Below are positions 25,643-34,930 of a stretch of DNA of 64,000 nt, piece by piece; position 1 is the first letter of the stretch, and every line of letters begins with the position of its first letter. The notes beneath the pieces are model-generated. The model saw only the letters and a program-made list of their open reading frames with translations, ran no database searches and was not told where the DNA came from. Where the stretch lies: contig JACPUR010000013.1 in assembly GCA_016192135.1 (NCBI GenBank), positions 213,175 to 277,174 on the forward strand. The letters run 5' to 3'. The position numbers and the translations under genes are program-made. The stretch is from Candidatus Tectomicrobia bacterium (GTDB taxonomy: Bacteria > UBA8248).

Positions 25643-26647
25643 ATGAGCGGCCGGCGCGAGCGGAAGGGGAGCATCCAACGGGGGGATCATTTCATCGAGG
25701 CTTGCACGCCGGGCCTCCGCCTTCACCTGCTCGAGAAGAGCCCGAAGCCCAGTGGTACCCGGACTGGCCGTCCCGCCCTGCTCATGGTCCATGGCCAGAG
25801 CCTGCCCTCGCCGGTGTGCTTCGACTTCCCCGTCCCCGGCTATTCGTGGATGGACCACATCGCCGCCCGGGGCTACGACGCGTTCGCCCTCACGCTCCGG
25901 GGCTACGGCTTGTCCAGCCGGCCCCTCGAGATGGCGCACGATCCCGCGTCCGCGCCTCCCGCCGTCCGGGCGGAGACGGCTTTGCGCGATGTCGAGGCGG
26001 CCGTCCGCTTCATCCGGGAGAAGCGAGACGGGAAATCCCTCAGCCTCCTGGGCTGGGCCCAGGGCACCATGCTGGCGGCCGCCTTCGCCGCGGCCCATCC
26101 CGCGCAAGTGGATAAGATCGTCCTCTTCTCGCCTCTCTACCTCAACGACCCCTCGGCCGCATCCTTGTTCGAGGATCCGGAGCGGCCCGGCCAGCTCAAA
26201 CCGGAGTTCCGCGGGGCATGGCGCTGGGTGAACGAGGAAGGCCAGCAGCGGAACTGGAGCCGGCTGTTCCCGCGCGGAAAGAGCCGACTCTGGCGGGAAG
26301 CGCGCGCCGCGCGGGCCTATTGGGATGAACAATTGAAATACGACCGCACGGGGATGCGGCGCCGGCCCCCCGGCGTCCGAATCCCGAACGGCCTCATGGC
26401 GGACCACTTCGACCGCACGCGCGGGCGGTCGATCTATGATCCCGCCAAGGTGAAATGCCCGGTTCTCCTGATCCGGGGAGAGCACGACCTCGTCTCCGAG
26501 GACAAGGAGGCCCAGAGGCTTTTCCGGGCCCTCACCCGGACGTCCGGGAAGCGGTACGCAATCATCGGGGACGCGACGCACTTCGTTCAGTTCGAGAAGC
26601 GGAGGAATGAACTCTTCTCCGAAGTGCATGGTTTTCTGGAAGCCTGA
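25643..26647 (+). CDS. Alpha/beta-hydrolase-fold protein lacking the serine nucleophile
   Basis: This 334-residue protein has the alpha/beta-hydrolase order: ALLMVHGQSLPSPVCFDFPV (oxyanion region), AARGYDAFALTLRGYGLSSR, the elbow LLGWAQGTMLAAAFAAAHP, then LLIRGEHDLVSEDKEAQ (acid) and GDATHFVQFE (His). The elbow G-x-S-x-G reads GWAQG, so the catalytic Ser is Ala, while Asp and His remain. It may be a cofactor-independent lyase-like member, a binding protein or an inactive enzyme. It starts four bases after the preceding stop, behind GAGAGG. Confidence 0.8.
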   Translation: MSGRRERKGSIQRGDHFIEACTPGLRLHLLEKSPKPSGTRTGRPALLMVHGQSLPSPVCFDFPVPGYSWMDHIAARGYDAFALTLRGYGLSSRPLEMAHDPASAPPAVRAETALRDVEAAVRFIREKRDGKSLSLLGWAQGTMLAAAFAAAHPAQVDKIVLFSPLYLNDPSAASLFEDPERPGQLKPEFRGAWRWVNEEGQQRNWSRLFPRGKSRLWREARAARAYWDEQLKYDRTGMRRRPPGVRIPNGLMADHFDRTRGRSIYDPAKVKCPVLLIRGEHDLVSEDKEAQRLFRALTRTSGKRYAIIGDATHFVQFEKRRNELFSEVHGFLEA

Positions 26648-26677
26648 CCGGAATTTCGCAGGACCCGGGAGGAAGCG

Positions 26678-27652
26678 ATGAAGGCGATGCGCGTCCACGA
26701 ATTTGGCCTTGAGCATCCGATGCGGCTGGACGAAGTGGAGGATCCTCGACCTCAGGAAAACGAGATTCTCGTGCGAAGCCTCGCCGCCGGGGCGCATCCG
26801 GTCGATGTCGTCATCCGCGCCGCGAAGCATCCCTTCCACAAAAATTTCACGCTCCCCTATATCCCCGGCCCCGAAGCGGCCGGGGACGTCATCGCGGTAG
26901 GCGCCGGCGTGAAGAACTTCCGCGTGGGCCAGCGGGTCTGCGGCCGCTGCACCGGCGGCTCATACGCCGAGAAAGTCCGCATGAGCATTTCGTGGGCGAC
27001 GGAGCTGCCGGAGAGCTACAGTTACGCCGAGGGCGCGGGCATTGTGGTCCAGTTCGCCACGGCCTGGAACGCCCTTGTCATCCAGGCCCAAGCGGGCCCC
27101 GGCGAGACGGTGCTCATCCACGGGGGCGCGGGCGGAGTCGGTATGGCGGCGCTCCAGCTCGCCAAGACCATGGGTTGCCGGGTGATCGCCACGGCCGGAA
27201 CCCGGAAGAAATGCGGCCTGTGCGTGGACCTGGGGGCGGATCGGGCCATCAATTACCGCGAGGAGAATTTCGCGGAAGGCGCCCTCAAGCTGACGGAAGG
27301 GCGGGGAGTCGACGTCGTCGTCGATTGTGCCGCCGACGCGAATCTGATGAACGACGTGGACGCGATCCGCCCGGGCGGGCGGATCGTCGTGCTCGGCACG
27401 GCCAAGGCACTGGACGAAAAGGCCGCCTTCGGGGTCCAGCGGGCGCTGGTCAAGGACGCCCGGATTCTCTGCATGTCGATGCCGAATCTGACGCCCCACC
27501 TGCCCGGCCTGATGCGGCGCCTTTCCTCTCTTGTTTCGGAAATTCATTTCAAGATCCCCATCTACCGGGAGATGAAACTCGCGGAGGCCAACGCGGCGCA
27601 TGAAATCCTCTGGAGCGGCGAGCATCATGGAAAAATTGTTCTTGCCCCTTAG
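26678..27652 (+). CDS. MDR-family NAD(P)-dependent quinone oxidoreductase-like protein
   Basis: This 324-residue protein has the MDR N-terminal domain (MKAMRVHEFGLEHPMRLDEV, GPEAAGDVIAVGAGVKNFRV) and the quinone-reductase signature VLIHGGAGGVGMAALQLAKT, which contains the dinucleotide fold. RAINYREENFAE and RPGGRIVVLG follow. The zinc-binding cysteines of alcohol dehydrogenases are absent, supporting a quinone or enoyl reductase. GGGAGGAAG lies just before the ATG. It closes the plus-strand operon and would recycle NAD(P)H with a quinone or enone from the pathway. Confidence 0.85.
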   Translation: MKAMRVHEFGLEHPMRLDEVEDPRPQENEILVRSLAAGAHPVDVVIRAAKHPFHKNFTLPYIPGPEAAGDVIAVGAGVKNFRVGQRVCGRCTGGSYAEKVRMSISWATELPESYSYAEGAGIVVQFATAWNALVIQAQAGPGETVLIHGGAGGVGMAALQLAKTMGCRVIATAGTRKKCGLCVDLGADRAINYREENFAEGALKLTEGRGVDVVVDCAADANLMNDVDAIRPGGRIVVLGTAKALDEKAAFGVQRALVKDARILCMSMPNLTPHLPGLMRRLSSLVSEIHFKIPIYREMKLAEANAAHEILWSGEHHGKIVLAP

Positions 27653-27986
27653 CCCGCCGCCGTTCATGGGAGTTCTTTGAAGGGCCGCTCTCGCGTCATC
27701 CCGGGCGATGCATCCTAAACGCGCGTACTCATGCTCCATCGCATTGTGCTGCCCCCGCAAATCCTCCGAAGAAATACGCTCCATGCTCCAAGGCAAAGGC
27801 GGCCGACACGGCGACAAGGCCATCACACGCCCAAATAGCTCCCGCGCAGGGCAGGCATGGAATCCGAATAGGGAAAACGGGGGATTGCTGGGGAATAGGC
27901 TTCTCGCGTCGATTCCATCACGACTCGGGGGCGCTCTGCGATGAACGGTCTGGACCGTTGAGCTGCCTCTCCCGCCGGCCGCCTGG
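27653..27986. other. Convergent intergenic region, 334 bp
   Basis: Two operons face each other here. The one clear element is an inverted repeat near the minus-strand side (27944-27959). I see no gene, promoter or T-rich terminator in the rest. Confidence 0.5.
27944..27959. repeat. Inverted repeat at convergent gene ends
   Basis: AACGGTC (27944-27950) and GACCGTT (27953-27959) form a perfect 7-bp inverted repeat separated by TG, 27 bases beyond the aminotransferase stop. With a two-base centre it reads better as a protein-binding palindrome than a hairpin; no T-run follows. Confidence 0.4.
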
Positions 27987-28868
27987 TCAGGCTATCGGTT
28001 CTCCCTCGGTCCGCTCCAGTTCGAGAATCTCCCGCCGCAGTTGCGCGGTGACGGGCCCCGGCGCGGGGATGGGACGCCCGTCCACCTCGGCCACCGCATG
28101 GACCCGGCTGAACGAAGAGGTGAGGAAGGCTTCGTCCGCCGTGTAGAGGTCGTAGAGCGTGAGGTCCGTCTCCTGGGCGGGGATGCCCGCCCGGGAGGCG
28201 ATTCCGAGCACCGTCCGCCGCGTGATGCCATCCAATGCCTGATGGGCCCGCGGGGTTTTCAGCACCCCCTCCTTCACGATGAAGATATTCTCCCCCGCCG
28301 CCTCCGCCACGAAGCCCCTGAGATCCAGCAGCACGGCCTCGTCGCACCCCGCCTCGATGGCCTCGATGCGGGCGAGGACGTGGTTGAGGTAGTTCAGGGA
28401 CTTCACGCGGGGCTCGAGACATTCGGGCGGCGTCTTGCGCACCCCCGCCGTCTTGAGCCGCAGGCCCCCGCCCTTGGCCTTATAGGTGGACGCCGTGGCG
28501 GCGGGAGGGCTCGGCTCGTGGAGGAGGACGGCCAGGGTGGGCACGGGCGCAGTGCGGGGGTCGAGCAGGGGATACCCCTCCCCCCGGGAGACGATGACGC
28601 GGATGTAGACGTCCGCCGCCTCCGAGCGCCGGATCGCCTCCTTCACGATCTGGGCGATGCGCTCCTTCGTCTCGGGGAGCGCGAGCCGGAGCGCCCGGGC
28701 CGAGCGCTCGAGGCGGTCCAGGTGCTCCCTGAGCCTGAAGATGCGGCCTCCGCTGGCGGTCAGGCTCTCGAAGATGCCGTCGCCGTAGAGGAAGCCGTGG
28801 TCGAAGGCCGAGACCTTCGCTTCCTTGGCCTCGATGAACTCCCCGTTCACGTAGCAGATGAGGGGCAT
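27987..28868 (-). CDS. Class-IV aminotransferase (branched-chain / D-amino acid type)
   Basis: This 293-residue PLP enzyme begins ICYVNGEFIEAKEAKVSAFD with GFLYGDGIFESL, the fold-type IV opening. The PLP lysine lies in RVKSLNYLNHVLARIEA, and GFVAEAAGENIFIVKEG is the class-IV cofactor loop. It could be a branched-chain aminotransferase, a D-amino acid aminotransferase or an aminodeoxychorismate lyase. The start at 28868 is the ATG just after the SDR stop. With the hydantoinase-type genes upstream, transamination of a released amino acid is a reasonable inference. Confidence 0.85.
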   Translation of the reverse strand: MPLICYVNGEFIEAKEAKVSAFDHGFLYGDGIFESLTASGGRIFRLREHLDRLERSARALRLALPETKERIAQIVKEAIRRSEAADVYIRVIVSRGEGYPLLDPRTAPVPTLAVLLHEPSPPAATASTYKAKGGGLRLKTAGVRKTPPECLEPRVKSLNYLNHVLARIEAIEAGCDEAVLLDLRGFVAEAAGENIFIVKEGVLKTPRAHQALDGITRRTVLGIASRAGIPAQETDLTLYDLYTADEAFLTSSFSRVHAVAEVDGRPIPAPGPVTAQLRREILELERTEGEPIA

Positions 28869-28875
28869 GGCAGAT

Positions 28876-29631
28876 CTACATGGCGCACCAGCCGTCGTCC
28901 ACGACGAGGTCGTGGCCATGAACGGCGCTGGCGTCGTCGGAGGCCAGGAAGACGGCGGCTCCCGCCATCTCGGCGGTTGAGATATAGGCGCGCCCCGTCG
29001 GGGTGTAGCTGGCCATGAGCTTCACGAACTCCGGGTCGTCCTGGAGGTGCCGGTTGAGGGGGGTGGCCGTGTTCCCGGGGGAAATAGAGTTCACGTTGAT
29101 GCCGAACTTCGCGATCTCGGCCGCGAGGGCCCGGGTGAGCATATGGACGCCTCCCTTGCTGGCGCAGTAGGGCAGTGCGTTCGGGAAAGCGTGGGTGCCC
29201 GCGATGGAGGAGATGAAGATGATCTTCCCGGACCTGTGCTTCTTCATGCGAGGCACCACCGCCTGAGCGAGCAGGAAGTTGCCCTTCAGGTTCACGGAGA
29301 GGGTGAGGTCCCAATCCTTCTCCGAGTAATCCTCCATCGGCTTGTTGATCATGACGCCCGCGTTACCCACCACAATATCCACCGGGCCCAGGTCCTTGGT
29401 CACCTTCTGGACGAGGTCCCGGACGTGGGCCTTCTTGGAGACGTCGCAGCGGTAGGCGCGCGCCCGGCCTCCATCCTCCGCGATGGACTTGGCCACCGCC
29501 TGGCCGCGCTTGGGATTGCGGGCGTTCACCACGGCCACCTTGGCCCCCTCCTTGGCGAAGCGACGGCAGATGGCCTCCCCGATGCCCTGCGAGCCTCCGG
29601 TCACGATGGCCACCTTGTCCTTGAGCTTCAT
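28876..29631 (-). CDS. Short-chain dehydrogenase/reductase
   Basis: This 251-residue classical SDR has TGGSQGIGEAICRRFAKEG (cofactor loop), NAGVMINKPMED, the catalytic Ser in IIFISSIAGTHAF, and YCASKGG carrying Tyr and Lys. SPGNTATPL follows the active site. An Asn-Ala-Arg at the end of strand 2 (VVNARNPKRG) suggests NADP rather than NAD. It sits seven bases ahead of the aminotransferase and 33 bases behind hyuB. Confidence 0.9.
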   Translation of the reverse strand: MKLKDKVAIVTGGSQGIGEAICRRFAKEGAKVAVVNARNPKRGQAVAKSIAEDGGRARAYRCDVSKKAHVRDLVQKVTKDLGPVDIVVGNAGVMINKPMEDYSEKDWDLTLSVNLKGNFLLAQAVVPRMKKHRSGKIIFISSIAGTHAFPNALPYCASKGGVHMLTRALAAEIAKFGINVNSISPGNTATPLNRHLQDDPEFVKLMASYTPTGRAYISTAEMAGAAVFLASDDASAVHGHDLVVDDGWCAM

Positions 29632-29664
29632 GGCGCGGCTCCCCTCATATCGCGTTTTCCGGCT

Positions 29665-31509
29665 TCAAGACGCGGCCATGGCGCGGCGCCTGGCCGCGGT
29701 AGCCTCTCGATCCACCTGGCCGGTCCCGTCCAGGATCACCCCATACACCTCCGCCGCCCGTCCGCGCGAGACCCAGCGTTCCTCCACGTCATAGCGGACC
29801 TTCTCGGCCGGACGCTCCCAGGGCGGGCCGTACCCTCCGCCGCCCGTGCAGTAGGAGGCCACCGTCTCGCCCGGCTCCAGGATGATGTCGGCGCAGGCAG
29901 GCAGCTCCACCAGTTCTCCGCTCCTTTTCCGGCGGTAGTTCCGGGAGGGGACGCCGTCCAGCCCCCCCCGCGTCCCCTGGGCCGGGTGGATGGCGCCGTC
30001 CGAGACGTACGCCACCTCGAGCTTCCCGCCCCCCACGGGGCCGTACTCGGCGAAGCCCGAAGGCGCCCCAACCGTGCGGCCCGCGCCCTCGGTGTCGATC
30101 AGGAGGCGGCGCGTCTTGATCAGGATGGGAAAGTGGAGCTCGTCCAGCTCCACGCTGTCCACGAAGCACATCCCCGAGTTGCCGGCGTGGAGGATGGTCA
30201 GCCAGGCGTCGGTCTTGCCCGCCCCCGCGCCCCCCGTGACCATCAGGAAGAGGTGGTTCACGAAGGGCTCGTTGTTGTTGCGGGGATCGAAGCCCGACAC
30301 GACCCCCATCGAGGCGGGGAAAATGGCCCCGCACTCGGCCAGGCCGATCCCGTCCTGGATCTGGGAGAAAGCGCGCTGGACGGGATTCGTCACCCGGTCG
30401 GCCAGGTTCGTCGTGGCCACGGACATGCTGGTGGGGTGCCTCCCGCCCCCGGCGATCGAGCCTTCCCGGATGTGGACCCGGATGCGCCGGAAGCTCCCCG
30501 AGTTCGTGGGCACGATGTCGTCGATGCTGTTGAAGATGCCGATCATGGCCCCGGTCCGGGCGCAGGCCTCGGAGAGATTCAGGCCGCAGGGCATGGCGTC
30601 CGGGTTGTCGCGCAGGTCCACCTCGATCATGGCCTTCTCGCTGTCCACGCGCACCTTCACCTTGATCGGGACGCCCTCGGGCGGGGTGCCCGGCACCGCG
30701 TCGTGGATGCTCACCGCTTCGGAGTAGCCTGTGGGGAGCTTCCGGATCGCGGAAATCATGATCTTCTCGCTGTAGTCAAACCACTCCTGGGTGAAGGCGT
30801 GCAGCATCTCCCAGCCGTACTCCCGGCCCATCGCCAGCACCTCGCGCTCCCCGATGCGCGCCGCGCCGATCATGGCGAGGTAGTCGCCGTGCCACTGATT
30901 GGGGACGCGGATGCGCATCCGGCAAAGGCGGACGATGTCTTCGATGTCGCGGTAGTCCTCCTGCACCTTGGTGGGAGGAAAGATGAGGGCGCCTTCCTCG
31001 TAAACGTCCCGCGCGTGGCCCATGTAGGTGGTCGGCTGGCCGTTGCCGCAGTCGGCCTGGTGGGCCTTCACCCACACCGTGAAGTGATGGGCGCCGCGTT
31101 CGTCGATGACGGGGACCAAGATGGTGTGGTCCGCCGGATGGGAGCAGCCGTGATAGGGAGAGTTATGCAGGAAGGCGTCTCCCCGCTTGAGGTTCGGGTG
31201 GAGCTCCATCATCGAGCGGGCCATGAGGTCCGCCCCGCTCAAGTGGTGGATGGGGAGCGACTCGGCCCCGGTCAAAAGCTCGCAATCCCGGGTGACGACG
31301 CTGGTCGAAAAGTCCCGCGCCAGGTTCAGCACCCCGGAGCGGCCCGTGCGCAGGAGGGTGTTGGCCATCTTGGTGGTGACGGCCTCGAAGCGCTTGCTCA
31401 GGACGGCCAGGGTGACGGGGTCGAGCCGGGCCTGCTTTTTTCCCCGGGGCGGCGCCTTTCTCGGGGAGCCCGGCCCAGTCCCCCGGCTTCTCCCTGCGGC
31501 TCTGGCCAT
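29665..31509 (-). CDS. hyuB: Hydantoinase B/oxoprolinase family protein
   Basis: This 614-residue protein has the HyuB/N-methylhydantoinase-B pattern: VLSKRFEAVTTKMANTLLRT, HLSGADLMARSMMEL, GDAFLHNSPYHGCSHPADH and later GGGGYGPPWERPAEKV. It acts with HyuA in ATP-dependent opening of a five-membered imide or lactam ring such as hydantoin or 5-oxoproline, or in acetone-type carboxylation. The start at 31509 has AAAGGAGGAAG in front; the frame runs on to 31830 but that part looks non-coding. It has its own extended -10 promoter about 75 bases upstream. Confidence 0.88.
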   Translation of the reverse strand: MARAAGRSRGTGPGSPRKAPPRGKKQARLDPVTLAVLSKRFEAVTTKMANTLLRTGRSGVLNLARDFSTSVVTRDCELLTGAESLPIHHLSGADLMARSMMELHPNLKRGDAFLHNSPYHGCSHPADHTILVPVIDERGAHHFTVWVKAHQADCGNGQPTTYMGHARDVYEEGALIFPPTKVQEDYRDIEDIVRLCRMRIRVPNQWHGDYLAMIGAARIGEREVLAMGREYGWEMLHAFTQEWFDYSEKIMISAIRKLPTGYSEAVSIHDAVPGTPPEGVPIKVKVRVDSEKAMIEVDLRDNPDAMPCGLNLSEACARTGAMIGIFNSIDDIVPTNSGSFRRIRVHIREGSIAGGGRHPTSMSVATTNLADRVTNPVQRAFSQIQDGIGLAECGAIFPASMGVVSGFDPRNNNEPFVNHLFLMVTGGAGAGKTDAWLTILHAGNSGMCFVDSVELDELHFPILIKTRRLLIDTEGAGRTVGAPSGFAEYGPVGGGKLEVAYVSDGAIHPAQGTRGGLDGVPSRNYRRKRSGELVELPACADIILEPGETVASYCTGGGGYGPPWERPAEKVRYDVEERWVSRGRAAEVYGVILDGTGQVDREATAARRRAMAAS

Positions 31510-31848
31510 CCTCTTCCTCCTTTGAGGCTCGGCGCCCTCATCCCAGGGGCCGCCGACGGAACCGAGGTGAAATTTTTTTTGCCTATAACACCGGTGAATA
31601 TCGGTGAAAATCCTTTGAAAATGGACCCTATTTGCCCTCTCAGGCTCCTCCAGGCCAGCCGAAATATCGTGAAATATCCCGGAATTTACCGAACAATCCT
31701 TCCTCGCATCCCGGGCGGCGGCCCTGTTCCTCTGGGCCAGAAGCGGCGGCGCCGGCAGCCGCTCCCATCGGGAAAGATACGCCCTACCCGCCCCCGGCCA
31801 CCTACCGCAATTTCGCCCACCTTCCGGCACGGGCCGCTTTTTCGCTCC
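31510..31848. other. 339-bp spacer between hyuA and hyuB
   Basis: An unusually long gap for a hyuA-hyuB pair. It includes an AT-rich, repeat-bearing segment (31571-31695) that contains a candidate promoter and the palindrome CACCGGTG (31589-31596). TTCACC occurs twice as a direct repeat on the minus strand. No gene is seen. Confidence 0.5.
31582..31610 (-). promoter_or_regulatory. Extended -10 promoter upstream of hyuB
   Basis: On the minus strand TGT-TATAGG (the -10 hexamer at 31582-31587) forms an extended -10, with TTTTCA (31605-31610) 17 bases away as a weak -35. The spacer contains the palindrome CACCGGTG, which could be an operator. Confidence 0.4.
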
Positions 31849-33912
31849 CTAGGGGCGGATCACCAAGTTCCCCGCCCGATTCCGGTGGGCCGACGCCCCC
31901 GGTTCGATGACCACTGTGGTGAAGGGGGACTCGATGACGGCGGGCCCCCGCACCGGGGCGTCCACCTTCAGGCTCCCGAAGAGCGCCACGCGGGTCTTCT
32001 GGCGGCGGCCGTCGAAGTAGGCCATCCGCGAGGGGGCGAGCTCCTTCTCGTAGAGCCCCTCGCGGGCGAGGCGGCCGAGCTGGCCCTTGCGGAGCCGGCA
32101 CCGGGCTGCCGCGCGCCAGCCCACGAACTCCACCTCGGACCCGGGGTCCCGGAAGGCGAAGATCTCCTCATGGATGCCGTCGAAGGCCTCGCGCGCCCGC
32201 TGGATGTCCTTCGGCGACTTGAACCGCCCTTTCTCCAGCGGGACATCAATCTCCCAGATCTGGTGCCGGTAGCGGGCCTCGGCGTAGAAATCGATCGCGT
32301 GATCCACCGCGCCCCGGCCGGGGCCCTTGATGAACGCCCGGCACTTTTCCTCCAGGGAGCGCAGCGCCGCGTTCACGCCCTCGAAGTCGAACTTGCCGGT
32401 GACCGTATAGAACAAGGAGCGGTAATCCGCCTGCAGGTCGGACATGAGGGCGCCCGCGGCCGATAGCGCGGCCCCGAGGTGAGGGATGATCACCTGCCTG
32501 CAGCCCAGGCGCCGGGCGATGGCCACGGAATTGAGCCCGGCGGCGCCGCCCCCTCCTATCAGGACCGCCTCCCGGGGATCGATCCCCTGGTGGATGGTGA
32601 TCTGCTCGATGGCCCCGACCATGTTCTCGGTGGCGAGCCGCAGGATGGCGTCCGCCGCCTTCTCCAGCGAGAGCCTGAGCGGCCGGGCCACGTGCGCCTC
32701 GATGGCCCTGGCCGCGAGCCCCGCATCGAGCTGCATCGTCCCGCCCAGGAAGAAGAAGGGATCGATGTGGCCCAGGACGAGCGAGGCGTCCGTCACCGTG
32801 GGCAGCTCTCCCCCCTTCCCGTAGCAGGCCGGCCCCGGCACCGCCCCGGCGCTCTGGGGGCCGACATGGAGGAGCCCGCCCTCGTCCACCCAAGCGATGC
32901 TCCCTCCTCCCGCCCCAATGCTCTTCACGTCCACCGAGGGGAAGCCCAGGATGTGGCCCCGGTAGCGCTGGCCCAGCCAGGTCTCGGGCGTCATGGGGAT
33001 CACCCCCCGCCTCACCAGGCTCACGTCGTAGGTGGTGCCGCCGGTATCCGCCACGATGGCCGTCTCGGCCCGGGCGTCGAGCCGCGCGAAATGGCGCCCG
33101 GCGATGGGGGCCATCGAGGGGCCCGAACCCACGGAGTGGATGGGCGCCTTGGCCAGCTCGCCGGCGTCCATCACGCCGCCCTTGGAGGTCAGCATGAGGA
33201 GGCGGCCGCGGAAGCCCTTTTCCCGGAGCCTCTCCTCGAGGCCGCCGATGTAGCGGGACATGAGAGGCTTCAGGGAGGCGTCGATGCAGGCGGAGGAAGC
33301 CCGCCGGTACTCCCGGAGCATGGGGTTGAGCGCATGGGAGAGGGTGTGGGGGACTTCCGGAAGACGCTCGCCCAGGAGTTCCCCTATCCGGACCTCGTGC
33401 GCCGGATTGACGGTGGACCAGAGCAGGCACACCGCCACCGCTTCCACCTCGATCTCCCGCAGCCGGGAGATGATGGAAACCACCTCCTTCTCGTCCAGAG
33501 GCTCGTGCACCGTTCCATCCGCCCCGATGCGCTCGGGCACCTCGAAGGTGAGGGCGCGGGGGATGTAGGGCTTCGGGAATGGAACGAGGAAGTTGAAAGG
33601 CTCGAGCCTGCCCCCCTCCCGGAGCACCAGGATATCGGGGTGTCCCTTCGTGGTGAGGAAGGCCGTCTTTGCGGTGCTTCCGGTGACGATGGCGTTCGTG
33701 GCGTGGGTGGTGCCGTGGATGAACAGCTCGCCGGCGTCGAGAAGCTCCTCGACGGTCGTGGAGAAGGACTCGGCGGCAGCGGCCACGGCGGCCAGGATGC
33801 CCTCTGCCGGCTGGTGGGGGGTCGTCGGGGCCTTGAACATGTGGAGGGCGCCCGCGTCGTCTTCGAGCACCAGGTCGGTGAAGGTGCCGCCGGTGTCCAC
33901 GGCAAACCGCAT
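31849..33912 (-). CDS. hyuA: Hydantoinase/oxoprolinase family protein A
   Basis: This 687-residue ATP-binding protein opens with MRFAVDTGGTFTDLVLED, the actin-like phosphate-1 motif of HyuA. GTTHATNAIVTGSTAKTAFL follows, then ADTGGTTYDVSLVRRG (second phosphate motif) and VDVKSIGAGGGSIAWVDEGG. Length is normal for the family. RBS GGAGGGAGAGGG lies just upstream. Its partner HyuB is encoded downstream on the same strand. The pair probably cleaves a cyclic imide or lactam with ATP; the exact substrate cannot be read. Confidence 0.9.
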   Translation of the reverse strand: MRFAVDTGGTFTDLVLEDDAGALHMFKAPTTPHQPAEGILAAVAAAAESFSTTVEELLDAGELFIHGTTHATNAIVTGSTAKTAFLTTKGHPDILVLREGGRLEPFNFLVPFPKPYIPRALTFEVPERIGADGTVHEPLDEKEVVSIISRLREIEVEAVAVCLLWSTVNPAHEVRIGELLGERLPEVPHTLSHALNPMLREYRRASSACIDASLKPLMSRYIGGLEERLREKGFRGRLLMLTSKGGVMDAGELAKAPIHSVGSGPSMAPIAGRHFARLDARAETAIVADTGGTTYDVSLVRRGVIPMTPETWLGQRYRGHILGFPSVDVKSIGAGGGSIAWVDEGGLLHVGPQSAGAVPGPACYGKGGELPTVTDASLVLGHIDPFFFLGGTMQLDAGLAARAIEAHVARPLRLSLEKAADAILRLATENMVGAIEQITIHQGIDPREAVLIGGGGAAGLNSVAIARRLGCRQVIIPHLGAALSAAGALMSDLQADYRSLFYTVTGKFDFEGVNAALRSLEEKCRAFIKGPGRGAVDHAIDFYAEARYRHQIWEIDVPLEKGRFKSPKDIQRAREAFDGIHEEIFAFRDPGSEVEFVGWRAAARCRLRKGQLGRLAREGLYEKELAPSRMAYFDGRRQKTRVALFGSLKVDAPVRGPAVIESPFTTVVIEPGASAHRNRAGNLVIRP

Positions 33913-34415
33913 CGGGTCCCTCTCCCTCCAATTGGCCGCGACTCAAGGATGAATGTGAATGGCATCTTACCCGCAAACGCGGGAAAGATCACCATTCCCG
34001 GCCCCCAAACCCCAAGCCGGCCGCCGGCTCTCTTCTTCGCCTCATTCGGCGGATGCCGCCTGAAGGAGGCAACGGCCGGGGTATCGCCCTGCGACGGAGC
34101 ATCCGGCGGAAGAAATCCGGACAGCCGGTCCCGTTGAACTTCCCGGACGGCAAGCTGCCCCGCCATCACCTGACGCAGCCGGCGCTCAGCATCGCAACCG
34201 GATGGACCGCCGCATCCCAGTGGGGAATCCGGCGCGATTCACTTGAACCTTCCACCCGGCCGCCAATGGGACAATCAGGCGAAGACGTTCATTTCACATG
34301 AGGGCGAATTCTCACAGAGCACAGGGGCGGGCCTGCGGCGATTCCCCGCCCGATTCCAAAAAAATCCGGGCGACATGCGCTTGAGGCAAGATACGTCACG
34401 CGCATCACCGCCATT
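33913..34415. other. Intergenic region, 503 bp, no gene recognised
   Basis: This gap lies between the end of the hydro-lyase operon and hyuA, both on the minus strand. It should hold the hyuA promoter, but I find only weak matches (TAAGAT near 33964). A small hairpin CCCGC-AAAC-GCGGG is at 33970-33983. The rest has no motif I recognise. Confidence 0.4.
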
Positions 34416-34919
34416 TCAATTTCTCGCCATCTGCTGAAGAACATAGGGGATGAGCCCCCCGGACGCCAGCAGCTCCTGCATGAATGCGGGGATGGGCATG
34501 GCCTCGAAGACTTCCCCCGTGGCTTCGTTTTCGACCCGGCCGCCGTCCAGGTCTACCCTTAGGCGGCTGCCCGTGCGTATCGACCCGGCAGGATAGTCAG
34601 ACTCCAGGAGAGGAAGGCCCCGGTTGAAGGCATTGCGGTAGAATATCTGGCCGAAAGAGCGCGCAATCACGCAACTCACGCCCAGGGCCTTGATGGCGAT
34701 GGGGGCATGCTCGCGGGAGCTGCCGCAGCCGAAGTTGTGACCCGCCACGATGATGTCGCCCGGCTGAATCTTCGAGGCGAGGGATGGGTCCAGGCCCTCG
34801 AAGCAATAGGGAGCCAAGCGGTGGGGGTCGAAGGTAATCAGATATTTGGCGGGGATGATCACATCCGTGTCGATATGCTCTCCGAGCACCCAGGCGCGCC
34901 CCGTCAGAACATTCGCCAC
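34416..34919 (-). CDS. Aconitase/isopropylmalate isomerase-type small subunit (LeuD-like), copy 1
   Basis: This 167-residue swivel-domain protein begins with LTGRAWVLGEHIDTDVIIPA and contains GDIIVAGHNFGCGSSREHAP, the LeuD/HacB motif with the conserved GSSREHAP loop. GLPLLESD follows. It pairs with the large subunit encoded 11 bases upstream to make a [4Fe-4S] hydro-lyase. A GTG start at 34919 follows GAGGGGC. The IDTDVI segment is typical of 3-isopropylmalate, homoaconitate or 2,3-dimethylmalate dehydratases; the true substrate is unknown. Confidence 0.88.
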   Translation of the reverse strand: MANVLTGRAWVLGEHIDTDVIIPAKYLITFDPHRLAPYCFEGLDPSLASKIQPGDIIVAGHNFGCGSSREHAPIAIKALGVSCVIARSFGQIFYRNAFNRGLPLLESDYPAGSIRTGSRLRVDLDGGRVENEATGEVFEAMPIPAFMQELLASGGLIPYVLQQMARN

Positions 34920-34930
34920 GCCCGCGCCCC

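Noticed and set aside
29047-32466. 1139-codon plus-strand open frame
   Set aside because: It is the antisense shadow of the SDR, hyuB and hyuA genes and crosses the hyuA-hyuB gap without any motif or ribosome binding site.
33984-34415. Possible mobile-element remnant in the gap before hyuA
   Set aside because: Short frames here have no recognisable transposase motif, repeats or ends.
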